Shown here: positions 53,720 through 63,286 of the stretch, one piece after another
Layout of the letters: each line of letters begins with the position of its first letter
Position numbering within the stretch: position 1 is the stretch's first letter
Origin: Przewalskia tangutica
Taxonomy: Eukaryota; Streptophyta; Magnoliopsida; Solanales; Solanaceae
Assembly (NCBI GenBank): GCA_029844215.1
Contig: CM056725.1
Location: 56,085,609-56,149,608 of the forward strand
DNA length: 64,000 nucleotides
Reading direction: 5' to 3'
Notes under the pieces: model-generated
What the model saw: only the letters and a program-made list of their open reading frames with translations
Told to the model about the DNA's origin: nothing
Database searches by the model: none
Program-made: the position numbers and the translations under genes

Positions 53720-55059
53720 TGTTATACCCGTATTTCCGTATATGCGTGGGGCGTGCGTAGAAAATTTGAACTTGAGAAAGTAGGCTTGGTGATTTAATTT
53801 TGTGCACAACACCGGTTAGAGTCGTTTTTAGTGAAAGCGTTTTCCACTCGTGGAATTTCCGCTATGCCATATTTTATTTTTGCGGATTTTTCCGAGAGGC
53901 GAAACATTTTGGACCAACAAGAGGCGACACTTGTCACCTCTCATTGGAACACCTTGGGCGGTCAAGCTTGGCGAAAGTTGGTCATTTTTGTCATGGAGTT
54001 AGCGGGATATTTGTGTGTTAGTTGGTTAAGGGACACTTGGGTGAATCTTGGCCTTACACTTGTGTAGCACTTGGCTCAATCTTGGCCATTGGTTGGCCTT
54101 CACTTGCCTATAAATACCCATCCCTTTGAAGACTTATTCATCCATTCCTAAATGTTCCTAAGTGTTAAAATCCCTCCTCTCCCCTCTTGTTGACTCGTCC
54201 AAGAGCCCTCTCCCCTTTGAAAGGTCCCCTTGGCGAGCCCTCTCCCCTCTTGTAGTGTGGCCGTGGGGTACCCCAGCCTAGTTGTCTCGTATAATACACT
54301 CTTGGTAGAAATACTCTCAAAGTATTGTTATAATGCCCAAATTACCTTAGCCATATACCTTGTAGTATTCTAAGGTTATACTTATCTTATACTATTATAC
54401 TTCCGTCACCAAATCGAAACCCTAAGGAAAATCTCCATGGTTTGTTGGAGTAGTATGTAGAAGTTGGTTAGAACTTCTAAGGGTAGTTTGGAGCGGAGTT
54501 GGAAGCGCGAGTTGGAGCTAAAGCGATTGCCGGGATCGACTTTATACTTGGATAATTATGGGCTTATCGAGGTAAATATCTTGTCCCCCTATTGTAATTG
54601 GAAATTACATGTTGTTAGATTATATAGTTGAAGTATACTATATATAGAACTGAACGTAGTTATCGGCAATGTCTTTTGACTTAAGCCTGAATAATACTTA
54701 CAATGTCTTGCGACTTAAGCAATTTAAAGAATCGAATCTGTAATTACATGAGGGTATTCAGTAGACTTGTGTAGTAATGGTGCTAGTGAGGGTTAGACGT
54801 ATAACCCCCCCTGGTTGGCTTGGTAGCCGGCCTCGATAGAGGAGGAGATTTTACGCTGTTGTGGGCAGGGTTTGTAAAAAGGATTAAACTGTTCATGTTG
54901 AAAAAGTTGTTGTTTATATATATGCCGAAAGACAAGTTTTTCTCAGATTATTGTTTCATATTTCATAATATGTCTTGTATCGTTTATGTTCCGATTACTC
55001 GATGTTGTATCACTAAGGTGCGGGGTAAGGCACGATCCACGCCGGAATCGGTCGTGACA
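53720..55059 (+). repeat. N5 5' LTR (short form)
   Basis: 1340 bp, TGTTATACCC to GTCGTGACA. Palindrome 53920-53941, TATA 54109-54116, donor-like GAG|GTAAAT junction at 54571/54572. Near 54850 the sequence jumps from the U5 start (GAGGAGGAGATTTTACGC) to the LTR 3' part (GTGGGCAGGGTTTGTAAA), skipping what other LTRs have between. Confidence 0.92.
54109..54116 (+). promoter_or_regulatory. TATA box of N5 5' LTR
   Basis: TATAAATA; copy at 57929-57936 in the 3' LTR. Confidence 0.7.
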
Positions 55060-55063
55060 AAAG

Positions 55064-55074
55064 TGGTATCGAGC
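55064..55074 (+). other. N5 primer binding site
   Basis: TGGTATCGAGC, one base short of the canonical site at its CAG. Confidence 0.8.
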
Positions 55075-55120
55075 GATTAATCCTCGGAAAGTGTCTACCG
55101 TATCCGATCATGATAAGTCT

Positions 55121-55156
55121 TGATTATCGGTGTGTTGTGCACCACACCAATAATCG
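55121..55156 (+). other. N5 leader stem-loop with GTGCAC loop
   Basis: TGATTAT (55121-55127), GTGCAC (55137-55142), ATAATCG (55150-55156); the outermost pair is lost where CAGG reads CGG. Confidence 0.5.
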
Positions 55157-55260
55157 GAGGCTATAGGGTATTTAGGATTGGTTTCTATTCTTCTCACTCT
55201 GAGATCGTGCCTTAGAGCGTGTTGTAAGTTGGACCCTCCGAAATTATTTCCTTGCTCGTT

Positions 55261-55970
55261 ATGCCTCGCGTGGGAGCAACCGGGCCGGGAGGGCAAAGCG
55301 CGGAGCCGCAGTAGAGTTCGAGGGTGGCGAGGGCACCCCAATCATTACCTAGGGTAGTGCTTCATTCGGGGAGTTACTGCGGCGTCAGAGTTTTAGCACG
55401 GCGGCCTAGTTCTCTGCGCCATGATATTTGAACCTTGAGAGAATATGGATTGCAAAGAGACAACCACATTAACTATGGATTTGACTACGGAGAGTATCTG
55501 GAGTCTTGATGACTATCAGCGAGAAGGTTGTGCAAGAGTAGTTCTTGATTGGGCGAGCATGGCACGTGGTCGGGCTTAGCGGCGGCCGAGGCAATCGGCG
55601 GGTTAACGAGGAGAAGAGGGCGAGCAAGAGTCCTTTGGTAACTTCGAGCTCGCGCCGCGAAACCAGGTTATGCGCGATCCACGGTCTGAAAGGTCCTCCA
55701 CAGGTTCGGGGCGTTCGGGGTATGCAGAGTTGGTCGAGCTCGAGCTTAGGTTCCACGATCCTGCGAAGGTTCGGCCATCCGATTCAGTTTTCTCGGTGTT
55801 CACGGTGTGGCGAGTCATCTCGGGAATGTCGTCTTTTAGTTGGTACTTGTTGTACCTATGACCGTCGGTCGATGTCGAGAGTGTCTGGTAGGAGGACTCG
55901 GCCTTATCGGTGTGTAGTTTGTCATCTTCCTTAGCTATGCGCCTACGAGCGCGGTTTGATTAGAACGACT
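55261..55970 (+). pseudogene. N5 gag, broken and shortened
   Basis: Starts MPRVGATGP where the other gags start. The capsid core cannot be followed; most of it is deleted or shifted. Traces of the basic linker (SPLVTSSSRRETR at 55620-55670, similar to LVTFEADRLSS) precede a knuckle position reading GTCCTYDRRSMSRVSGRR without a CCHC pattern, as in N2. About 710 bp against 1.2 kb for N1 and N4, so even gag is unlikely to work. Confidence 0.7.
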
Positions 55971-57524
55971 AAGGAGTGAAGCGAGATATAGATATATCTT
56001 TAACCCTCTGAGTTTTGTTTATGTGATAAGGTGAGTATACCTTAAGTGCTATGTTACGATAGCGGTGTTAGTTGTGATTAGAAATCATGGTGGGTTAGCC
56101 GAGTAAGATTTTGGGGATAGAGAAGGTGTGAGCCTTAGAGTTGTATACGTAGAGACCTTAGAGGTAAGGCCATCTCGAGTAAAAGATGTATTGTTTATGT
56201 TTGACCACTTATAGGAGTGCATAGTGCACGTGAGTTATGCTTGTGGGATTAGTCCCGAGTAGTGTGGAATGAAAGAGGGTAGTTGAGCTAAGAAGACCGC
56301 TAGGTTTTAACGTGATTAGTGAGATTGTTAGGTTCGGGAGCTAGTATGGTGCGGCGTTGCGGTCGGGTTGAGCCACGTTGTACGGCAGCTTTGCTTTGGT
56401 GGTGGGTCGGTTGTGGTCCCGGTCCGTGATAAGTCACGAGGTGTTAGGCGAGTTTAGTTAACCGAGTTCGTGGATACGTTCGACGGTGGTGGTCGATGAG
56501 GCAGCCAGCGTGTTCTTCGTTCGGGACCGTTTTCGAGAGGTTATGCGAGATGTTATATCGAAAGGTTGTAAGCTGCGTGCCTACCCGCCTTATGTCGGCG
56601 ATGAAGCGGAGTTGTGGCTATTTTCGTTTTTGGAAGTTTTACCGCGGGTTAAGAACTCGTCTCGATCGCGTCCTCGGTGTGTGTATTTCGGGGTAGTTGT
56701 GAAGATTGTTGTCTCGGTGGAGGAGTGTTTAAGCTACCATTTCGGTGTTCGGATGTCGCCTTATTAAGCCTTGTAGGGCGGATGTGTAAGTTGTCGGTCA
56801 GTGGTTCGATGTTGGCAAGGTTACCGTTCGAGCTTGTTCCAGATGTGGTTAGTGAAGCTTGTCTAGAAGGAGTTCGGCGGCTCGGAGGAAATCGTGCGGA
56901 TAATGTCGGCGGCGGCAAGTTGAGTTTGTGGTCTTGAAAGTACCTTAGGTGTGGCGAGCTTTGGAAAAGCGAGGAAACTTAGCGAGTTGTTTTGGGCCTT
57001 TTTAAGTTCATGTGAAGAATAGGCGGGTTGCCTATATGTTAGCTTTGGCCGTCCGACTTAGGAAAGCGACGTCTTCGTATTGTTATGTTCGGAAAGTATC
57101 GGAGATCCGTCCAGTGTTCCCGATTAATGATGACCACGTTAGAGATAGTAACCGAGTCTTGAAAGCCGTATCGAATGTGGTAAGAGTTCGAGTGTACGGC
57201 GACTCGGGGATCACGTGTAGTCCGGTACCAATTGTTAGGTCGCCGAGTGACACTAGAACCTCGGCAAAGTGACAAAAGTGGTATCGGGAAGAAGCGAGCA
57301 TGTATGGCGAGCATAGATGTGATCATTTCTTTTGTAAGGAGAAGGTCTGAAGGAAGTATATTTTAGACCCGGAGAGAGGTGTTTGTGGTGATGATAGAGG
57401 TGATTCCTCGTGGACTTGGATGTAAGTATTTTGCGCGATTGTTTACGTGGCCATTGTGGCGGGATTGTTTCGTAAGTATGGTAGTGAAGACTATCTTGGC
57501 GCGTTTGTTTTGAGACTTAGAAGG
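55971..57524 (+). other. N5 tail with integrase relic
   Basis: Begins near the ATATATCTTTAACCCTC junction and has the shared CCTTAGAGGTAAGGCC word. The hairpin of the other tails is degraded (about 56360-56395). From about 56480 to 57200 it carries a decayed integrase relic matching that of N2: FSFLEVLPRV, YHFGVRMSPY, and GKVAY...IRPVFPINDDHV-like pieces. At 57269-57288 lies an LTR-end plus PBS-like word. The final 230 bp match N2 and N3. Confidence 0.65.
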
Positions 57525-57556
57525 AACATTCGGACGAATGTTTCTAAGGAGGAGAA
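57525..57556 (+). other. N5 pre-PPT hairpin and polypurine tract
   Basis: AACATTCG-GA-CGAATGTT (57525-57542), TCT, AAGGAGGAGAA (57546-57556). Confidence 0.75.
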
Positions 57557-58916
57557 TGTTATACCGTATTTCCAGTATGCGTGGGGCGTGCGTAGAAAAT
57601 TTGAACTTGAGAAAGTAGGCTTGGCTGATTTAATTTTGTGCACAACACCGGTTAGAGTCGTTTTTTAGTGAACGTTTTCCACTTCGTAGGGAATTTCGGC
57701 TATGCCATATTTTATTTTGCGGATTTTTAGAGGCGAAACATTTTGGACCAACAAGAGGCGACACTTGTCACCTCTCATTGACCTTGAAGCTTGGCGAAAG
57801 TTGGTCATTTTGTCATGGAGTTGGTAGGATATTTGTGTGTTAGTTGGTTAAGGGACACTTGGGTGAATCTTGGCCTTACACTGTAGCACTTGGCTCAATC
57901 TTGGCCATTGGTTGGCCTTCACTTGGCCTATAAATACCCATCCCTTTGAAGACTTATTCATCCATTCCTAAATGTTCCTAAGTGTTAAAATCCCTCCTCT
58001 CCTCTTGTTGACTCTCGTCAAAGAGCCCCTCCCTTTGAAAGGTCCCTTGGCGAGAGCCTCTCCCCTCCTTGTAGTGTGGCCGTGGGTACCCCACTGCCTA
58101 GTTGTCTCGTATAATACACCCCTCTTGGTAGAAATACTCTCAAAGTATTGTTATAATGCCCAATTACCTTAGCCATATACCTTGTAGTATTCTAAGGTTA
58201 TACTTATCTGAAAAGCCAGTTATACTATTATACTTCCCGTCACCAAATCGAAACCCTAAGGAAAATCTCCATGGTTTGTTGGAGTAGTATGTAGAAGTTG
58301 GTTAGAACTTCTAAGGGTAGTTGGAGGCGGGTTGGGCGCGGAGTTGGAGCTAAGCGATTGCCCGGGATCGACTTTATACTTGGATAATTATGGGCTTATC
58401 GAGGTAAATATCTTGTCCCCTATTGTAATTGGAAATTACATGTTGTTAGATTATATAGTTGAAGTATACTATATATAGAACTGAGCGTAGTTATCGGCAA
58501 TGTCTTTTGACTTAAGCTGAATAATACTTACAATGTCTTGCGACTTAAGCTGAATTTAAAGAAGAATCTGTAATTACATAGGGCAGTATTCACAGACTTG
58601 TGTAGTAGTACCGTGGAGTAGAATTGTACCCGTTAGGGTTAGACGTATAACCCCCCCTGGTTGGCTTGGTAGCCGGCCTCGATAGAGGAGGAGATTTTAC
58701 GCTGTTGTGGGCAGGGTTTGTAAAAAGGATTAAACTGTTCATGTTGAAAAAGTTGTTGTTTATATATATGCCGAAAGACAAGTTTTTCTCAGATTATTGT
58801 TTCATATTTCATAATATGTCTTGTATCGTTTTATGTTCCGCTGATTACTCTGATGTTGTATCACTAAGGTGCCCGGGGTAAGGCACCAGTCACGGGCCCG
58901 GAATCGGGTCGTGACA
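57557..58916 (+). repeat. N5 3' LTR (short form)
   Basis: 1360 bp with the same internal deletion as the 5' copy, TATA at 57929-57936 and donor-like junction at 58403/58404. Its terminal word CCCGGGGTAAGGCACCAGTCACGGG is altered at CCCGG and CCAG in the 5' copy. Confidence 0.92.
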
Positions 58917-60941
58917 ATTGAGATCTAGGATGTTAATAGGCGCCTTGTGGCCTCTATAGGTTGAAGTACTACGTATGGCGTGATCTACTTAGCTTAAGGA
59001 GTAGCCGACGGTTTGAGGTACTTGGAGCATTTTGCTATTAGTCGATAATCGTCGCGAGGTATGTGAACCTCTTCCTATCTGTTCTAGCATGATATGTGTA
59101 TAACTATGTAGTACGGTGAAGCGTCATGTGTTTAATGTATTTGATTGGTTTGAAACATAAAGTGTTATAACGGCTTTATGGGAAGTTGGTTATAACAGCT
59201 TTATGTAGGTAAGAAAATGCTTTGTGGTTTCAAATGGTAACTGATTTGACTTATAACGGATTTGATGTGTAGTAATAAAGAACTTGAAGTGTTTCAAAAA
59301 GACCTTTTTTAAAGAAGAGTAATACTTGGCTTTGAAAACATAAGAGTTGTACTAGCTTTATGGGAAGTTAGGTATAACGTCTTAAGAGTGATAAAAAGAA
59401 TGGTTTACTGATTTTTTTGAAGATAAGAGACTTGACGTAATGGTATTGATATGAATTTTGTTAAAAGTGTGAAACCTCATTCGTGAGTAATGAGTACTTG
59501 GTTTTAAAAGGAATAATGTTTCTTGATTTGAAATCGGAATGAGTATCGGCAAACCAACTGCGGCGTTAATAAAGGAAAATGTATTGAACAATGAAGTATG
59601 GTATTAAAACCGGTAGAAACCTCCATCTGCATAGAAGCTAAGATGAGACAAAATGATATTACATTTCCTAGATCATGGCTGCTTAATAAGATTGTTTATA
59701 AACAAGAATAACCTACTCACATATAAGACATATGTTTCTCAAAACGTTTAAAGGAGAATTATATTTTAAAGGATTAAAACTATGAACTACGAAACCTTTT
59801 CTAAAATGAGAAACTTGAGCATTTGAAATTAGGCAAACTTGAACGTTTGGAAAATAAGGTTGTTACTTGATTTTACAAAGGAAAACATTTTGGTTTACTT
59901 AACAATGTTAGTCACTCTATTTTTATACTACGGGTATCGGGTGACCTTTGTAAAAGAAATGGATCTTTAAAAGGAATTTAACGTCGTAGTACTTTAGGTT
60001 AAAACCGGACTTTGGCATAAAATGAAAGTACTTTGAGTTGTGTATAACTTGCCTATCTTTGGTTGTTGTGAAGCTTGCCTATGCTTGTTGTTGTGAAACT
60101 TGCCTATGCTTGTTGTGTGACCTTTGTTGTATTCTGCACCGCGTCTCTCGATGGAGGCGGTTGATTTGTTATGAGCGATTCTACACCGAGTCACGAGATG
60201 GCGAGGGACACGTATTTCATCGATTATACACCGAGTCCCACGAGATGGGCGGGGACACGTATTCCATCGATTATATCCGAGTCCTACGAGATGGCGAGGA
60301 CACGTATTTCATCCGATTATACACCGAGTCCCGAGATGGGCGGGGACACGTATTTCATCGATTATACACCGAGTCGCGAGATGGCGAGGACACGTATTCC
60401 ATCGATTATTCACCGAGTCCCACGGGATGGGTGGGACACGTATTTCATCCGTTATCATACATGTCTCCCGCTTTATATAGACTATTATGATTCCATTCTG
60501 ATCTTTTCTGATTTCACATACTTGGTACTGTTATCTTGACCTCGCCCGGGTGCGTTCATCTGCGCGGTGGAAGTACATCGGTTGTGGATCCTCGCTCATA
60601 GGATCACGATTCGTGTCGAAGCCCCATTTCTTCTGAGGCTTATCTCTTTGGTATGTTACCACGAGTCAGTAGATTCTTATACATTCGTGGTATGGCGAGG
60701 CCACTGTCCGTCATAATTGTTGTAAAAATCTTAGAGTGCATGCTTTGTTGTGTGGCGGGGTTTGTAAAAAGATAAATGTTCGGTATTTATGTATATATGA
60801 TGAAAGCATTGTTTTGGTTGGCTTTGTTTATTTAACTTGTCTCTTAATTCATGTTCATGTTTTTATTTCCGTGATTTTCTCGATGTTGTATCACTAGGGT
60901 GCAGGGTAAGGCACGATCACGGGCCAGGTTCGGTCGTGACA
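58917..60941 (+). repeat. N4 5' LTR, second part
   Basis: Resumes after N5 with ATTGA. A/T-rich for 1.2 kb, then the 45-bp minisatellite (60186-60457), then the common LTR end (TACTTGGTACTG, GTTCATC, ...CGGTCGTGACA at 60941). Confidence 0.9.
60186..60457 (+). repeat. 45-bp minisatellite in N4 LTR
   Basis: Six units start CCGAGTC at 60186, 60231, 60277, 60324, 60369 and 60413 (44-47 bp each): CCGAGTCCCACGAGATGG, then CGAGGACACGTATTTCATCG, then ATTATACA. Open frames across it are a by-product of the period; I do not regard them as genes. Confidence 0.85.
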
Positions 60942-60945
60942 AAAG

Positions 60946-60957
60946 TGGTATCGAAGC
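60946..60957 (+). other. N4 primer binding site
   Basis: TGGTATCGAAGC; two bases differ from TGGTATCAGAGC at the CAG. Confidence 0.8.
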
Positions 60958-61002
60958 GATTAGTCCTCGGAAAGTGTCTATGCATCGTGTCTAGTAGAGT
61001 CT

Positions 61003-61037
61003 TTATTATCGGTGTGTTGTGCACCACATCTATAATC
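61003..61037 (+). other. N4 leader stem-loop with GTGCAC loop
   Basis: TTATTAT (61003-61009; usually TGATTAT), GTGCAC (61019-61024), ATAATC (61032-61037). Confidence 0.5.
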
Positions 61038-61147
61038 GGGAGGCTATAGGACATTTAGGATTGGTTTCCATTCTTCTCATTACGAGATCGTGGCCTAGAG
61101 GCATGTGATAAGTTGGACCCTCGGCGTATTCCTTTCCTTTACCGATT

Positions 61148-62350
61148 ATGCCTCCGCGTAAAACCTGAGCCCGGATGGGCAAGGAAGTCGAGGAGCTGTT
61201 AGTGAGATCTGAGAGTGCGCAGCGCGAGCGTCGATGCTGAGCAGTGCTTCCGACGGCGAGTTTAGCGGCCGCCCGGCACCAGCGAGTTTAGAGCGCGCGT
61301 TGTGGCTGCTGAGACTACTGATACACGAGCCTCCGGTCCACACTGGAGCGAGATGAGATGGGGTACAAGGAGATGGCCCGATTCGCCGAGTCGTGGCGAT
61401 ATGAGGATAGGTTGGATCGTGATTCCGGCCCGAGCACCGTAGTTCACCCCGGCGAGCGGTTTGAGGCTACGGACTTTCGAGTTGTATCCACGGTGTTCTA
61501 TGGATCGAGAGCCGAGGATGACCTCGGGAGTTTATCCGACTACAATGGATCATGAGAGTGATCGAGTTTGAGGCGAGTCGGTGGTATTGGGTTCGCATCA
61601 CCGCGTGATCTATGATTGGTAGTTTGATTCGTGGGAGTTGTCGGGTAGAGCATGCACTTCCACCGTATGGGACGAGTTCTCAAGGCTTTTCTTGCACATT
61701 TCTTGCCCCACAAATGAGGAGGGCTCGGGCGGATTTTTGACGTTGAGGCGGGGCGGGCGGGCGGTTAGAAAGTACAATGTGGAGTTCGACTCATTAGCTC
61801 GGTATGTTCCAGTGTGGTAGCCGATATGGAGGGCCAGTACACCGCTACATCACCGGCTGGATGATTACTTGGCGAGGCTTATGCAGGTGTAGCTCTTGGT
61901 AGGGCATGAACATTTCCGCATGCAAGCTCATGCACTAGGATGTGAGGCATGGAGGTCGACGGAATGGCCGAGATCGGCGAAGAGGGCGAGCAGCGAGGTC
62001 TTTTGGTAACTTTCGAGGCGGACCGCCTCGGCAGATCTAGTTATGTACCTCCACCAAGATGCAGTGGTCCCCAGCGATCGTCGGGGCGTTCAGTATTCGA
62101 GGCGCCGAGCTCGAGCTTCCGTTCCGGATATACATGGGTTAGCGATCGGGTTGAGTTTTCCTCGGTGTACGATGTGGCGAGCGTTATCTGGGAATGTCGT
62201 CTTTTTACTGGTGCTTGTTTTTCCTGCGGCCGTCAGGGCCATATGACGAGAAACTGTCCTAGTAGGAAGGATGCAAACAAAATGACTCAGCCTACCGGGT
62301 CAGTGGCAGGTTCATCGCCTTACGGTATGCGCCTGCGAGTGTGCTTATGA
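61148..62350 (+). pseudogene. N4 gag, broken but with intact zinc knuckle
   Basis: Starts MPPRKT after a pyrimidine tract; the expected CAG before the ATG reads CGA. Capsid traces are spread over several frames (61358-61555, EDDLGSLSDY; 61638-61820, RKYNVEFDSLARYVPVW). The 3' third is open at 61949-62350: LLVTFEADRLGRSSYVPPPR, then a CCHC knuckle CFSCGRQGHMTRNC at 62216-62257, then TQPTGSVAGSSPYG and a stop. Length agrees with N1 gag. Confidence 0.8.
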
Positions 62351-62554
62351 TTAGAGTGGAGCGGTAGATTCAGGTATATCCTTAACCCTCTAGAGATTTG
62401 TATGCATGATATAATGACCTTCTTATTGTGTGATACGTTCGGATAGCGTTATATTGGTTATGAGTTAGAAAGCATGGTTAGTTGAAAGGATATGTATGGG
62501 GGCATGGAAAGTGTGAACCTTAGAATATTTCGTGTTGAGACCTTAGAGGTAAGG

Positions 62555-63133
62555 TCATCTTGAATAAAAGATTTTACGGTTAGTCTTTGTTGAAATACTT
62601 GGTTTGCGTATAAATGTGTTCTGGGATAATTCCTTGGGTAGTGTAAAATGGAAGTGGTCGCTTTCATGACTTGTATAAATAAGATTGTTAGGATCGGAAA
62701 CAAGAGCGTGATCGTTAAGTGGGTCGGGTTGGGGCCATGTTGCGGGCCAACCCGCGGCTGTTCGAGTGGGTCGGCTGCAGGTGGTCCCGCCAGGTGGTAG
62801 GGTCACGAGGGTGCTAGGCCCAAGTTTAGTTGACCATCGTATGAGTTCGTGGGTGTGTTCGACCAGAAGCAAATCGTGAAGGCCGGGAATGGCATTAAGG
62901 AAGATTGAGGCTAGTAAGATAACCAAGTTGGAGGTGGTGACTCCAAGGTTTTGAAAAGCGGCGATGATCAAGTGTGATGCGTATACTAGAAGAGTTCGAG
63001 TGTTCGAGAAGAGTGCGACGAGTAAAGAAGGAAGTGAACTTGTCTTTGAATGATGGAAGAAATCATTTTGAGAAATGAATGTGCGAAGGAGTGTCCCTTG
63101 GACCAAGAGCGAGTTGGTATTGTTTTGCATCAT
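62555..63133 (-). other. Antisense ORF in N4 tail (192 codons)
   Basis: Open on the strand opposite to gag. The middle is hydrophobic (NLVILLASIFLNAIPGL), followed by LGPSTLVTLPPGGTT. N3 (43252-43527) and N1 (10685-10891) keep about 50 codons of this in the same frame, but upstream the N3 frame differs from N4. I do not recognise the product. It may only be a shadow of conserved non-coding DNA. Confidence 0.25.
62725..62754 (+). other. N4 tail hairpin (compensated stem)
   Basis: CGGGTTGG (62725-62732) pairs with CCAACCCG (62747-62754), a G-C pair in place of the A-U pair of N1 and N2. Confidence 0.55.
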
Positions 63134-63251
63134 CGAGGTGGTTCCTCGTTGGCACGGATTTAAGAAATTGCGCGCGCATGTGTTATTTCGTGGCGGTTAA
63201 TGGCATTGGCAACTTGTTAGAATAACTTTATCGTTATCCGTCTTGAGAAGG

Positions 63252-63286
63252 AACATTCGGGACGAATGTTTCTAAGGAGGGGAGAA
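63252..63286 (+). other. N4 pre-PPT hairpin and polypurine tract
   Basis: AACATTCG-GGA-CGAATGTT (63252-63270), TCT, AAGGAGGGGAGAA (63274-63286); identical to B. Confidence 0.8.

Larger units (their letters stand above)
53720..58916 (+). mobile_element. N5: short-LTR gag-only element inside N4's LTR
   Basis: LTRs of 1340 and 1360 bp around a 2497-bp body, with ATTGA duplicated at 53715-53719 and 58917-58921. LTR sequence is of the N2 type but lacks about 2 kb of the middle. The body has PBS, leader loop, broken gag, tail, integrase relic, pre-PPT hairpin and PPT. It is the innermost insertion on this side. Confidence 0.93.
62351..63251 (+). other. N4 conserved non-coding tail
   Basis: About 900 bp starting at TTCAGGTATATCCTTAACCC, with the CCTTAGAGGTAAGG word and hairpin 62725-62754. 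No sense-strand domain is present. It matches the N3 and N1 tails and lacks the integrase relic of N2 and N5. Confidence 0.7.

Noticed and set aside
59382..59591. ORFs in A/T-rich LTR middle (also at 41306-41521 and 47182-47397)
   Set aside because: Same LTR segment in different elements; A/T-rich with few stops, no domain. Identity between 41306 and 47182 only reflects LTR duplication.
60038..60539. Two long overlapping ORFs (150 and 122 codons) with repeated peptide words
   Set aside because: They lie on the 45-bp minisatellite in the N4 LTR; the repeat period produces open frames. No gene signal.
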